The translations under genes were made by a program, and so were the position numbers. From Saprospiraceae bacterium (GTDB taxonomy: Bacteria; Bacteroidota; Bacteroidia; Chitinophagales; Saprospiraceae): a stretch of DNA of 5,054 bases. The stretch lies in the NCBI GenBank assembly GCA_020528935.1, contig JAJDFU010000550.1:1-5054 (forward strand), read 5' to 3'. This document shows, piece by piece, positions 4,307 to 5,054 of the stretch; positions within the stretch are counted from its first letter, which is position 1, and each line of letters begins with the position of its first letter. The notes beneath the pieces were generated by a model. It was not told the DNA's origin. It saw only the letters and a program-made list of their open reading frames with translations, and ran no database searches.

Positions 4307-5054
4307 TTATTTTTTGGACTGTTGATTTTGAATGAGGGCGGTCAGCCGGCGGTACAGTTCCTCGTACCGGGGATGCTGTCGGCGCAGATAGGTCAGGTGC
4401 CGGTCGATGGTGAGCTGATCGCGGCGGCGGGCGGGACCCGTTTGGGCATCCCGCGGATGCTGCTGCTGCACCTTGCGGGCTGTTTCCAGCAAGAGCGGCC
4501 GCAGCAGAGCGGGATCCAATCCTTCTGCTTCGGCCAGCTCGAAGCCCAACCCGTAGAGGGCATTGGTGAAATTGTTGACGAAAACGGCGGCCACGTGCAG
4601 TACGGCCCGCTCCTCGTCGCTCACGACCTGCACCTGATCGCTGAGGGCCTGCCCCAGGCGGAGGAGCAGGGCTTCGTCGGACTTCCTGGCGGCAAAAACG
4701 CAGATCGGCACTTCGGCAAAATCCACCGGGCTGTCCCGGCTGAAGGTTTGCAGGGGATAGAACACGCCCCAGCGAGGGAAATGCCCCGCCAGCACCCGGC
4801 CCGGGGTGGCTCCCGAGGTGTGCACGGCCAGTGCCTCGGCGGAAACGAGTCCGGCCAGCCGGCCCGCCACCTCGGCGATGGCATCGTCGCGCACGGCCAG
4901 GATGTACCGTTCGGCATCGGGGCGGAGGTCTTCCCGTTTCCAGATGGGTGCCGCCCCGGTGCGGCCGGCCAGGGGTTCGGCCCGGCGGGGAGTGGGGCGG
5001 TACACTTGCAGGGGCGGGGATCCGCAGTGGGCGACCCGGGGGGCCCAGGGCCAG
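4307..5054 (-). CDS. Rossmann-like / DUF2520 domain protein (5' end beyond window)
   Basis: 248 residues are visible from the window edge to TAA; the frame stays open through 5054. The reading before GTG 5005 continues the family pattern (APRVAHCG, then LQVYRPTPRRAEPLAGRTGA), so GTG 5005 is an internal valine and only about ten residues, with the GxGNVA nucleotide-binding turn, are missing. Family hallmarks follow in order: a strand with VRDDAIAEVA, the HTSGATPGRVL turn, WGVFYPLQTFS, VDFAEVPICVFA, then the all-helical C-terminal domain with HVAAVFVNNFTNALYGLG, LRPLLLETARKV, the AQTGPARRRD loop and a final helix ending in QNQQSKK. The fold is that of NADP-binding dehydrogenases (F420-dependent NADP reductase-like annotation is common), but substrate and reaction are unknown. 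It is cytosolic and probably the first visible gene of a unit with the 91-residue protein downstream. Family call is firm; function is open. Confidence 0.93.
   Translation of the reverse strand, partial: WPWAPRVAHCGSPPLQVYRPTPRRAEPLAGRTGAAPIWKREDLRPDAERYILAVRDDAIAEVAGRLAGLVSAEALAVHTSGATPGRVLAGHFPRWGVFYPLQTFSRDSPVDFAEVPICVFAARKSDEALLLRLGQALSDQVQVVSDEERAVLHVAAVFVNNFTNALYGLGFELAEAEGLDPALLRPLLLETARKVQQQHPRDAQTGPARRRDQLTIDRHLTYLRRQHPRYEELYRRLTALIQNQQSKK

Noticed and set aside
5003..5005. GTG at 5005 as the start of the DUF2520 gene
   Set aside because: Residues upstream continue the family's Rossmann pattern to the window edge, so this valine is internal.

Overview
The window looks like a chromosomal segment from a GC-rich member of the Bacteroidota, possibly a Saprospiria/Lewinella-type marine lineage. 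That is inference from three things: a clear DUF2520-type Rossmann protein of the kind common in this phylum, starts that lack Shine-Dalgarno sequences (several have A-rich leaders instead), and signal-peptide and lipoprotein types typical of the group. No rRNA, tRNA, CRISPR array, transposase or phage gene is visible.

Layout. Positions 1-472 have no convincing gene. The first 310 bases are a dense set of inverted repeats: a possible closing stem (2-21 with 290-309) encloses at least four hairpins, one of them built from GGTANNN heptanucleotides. This is the least explained part of the window. A more AT-rich stretch follows (about 325-470) and ends in a terminator-like hairpin. A small minus-strand gene (473-871) encodes a secreted protein with a PD-(D/E)xK nuclease-like core. 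A 220-base divergent intergenic region separates it from a plus-strand pair: a membrane-anchored, coiled-coil protein of unknown function (1092-1994) and a lipoprotein with TPR-like helices (2021-3031). The pair is tightly linked; the lipoprotein frame has an ATG overlapping the preceding stop as ATGA. After a 288-base leader comes an orphan soluble protein (3320-3883). A strong bidirectional intrinsic terminator (about 3962-4000) separates it from a convergent minus-strand pair: a conserved-looking 91-residue protein (4024-4299) and, 7 bases upstream of it, the DUF2520 Rossmann-like protein (4307 to beyond 5054), which has lost only its extreme N-terminus to the window edge.

How the genes may work together. 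The 1092/2021 pair is the best candidate for one functional unit: an inner-membrane or cytoplasmic coiled-coil protein and an envelope lipoprotein made from one transcript. The DUF2520 gene and its small partner form a second unit. Only the DUF2520 protein can be assigned to a family with confidence; the nuclease-like call is moderate, and the other four proteins are described but not named.
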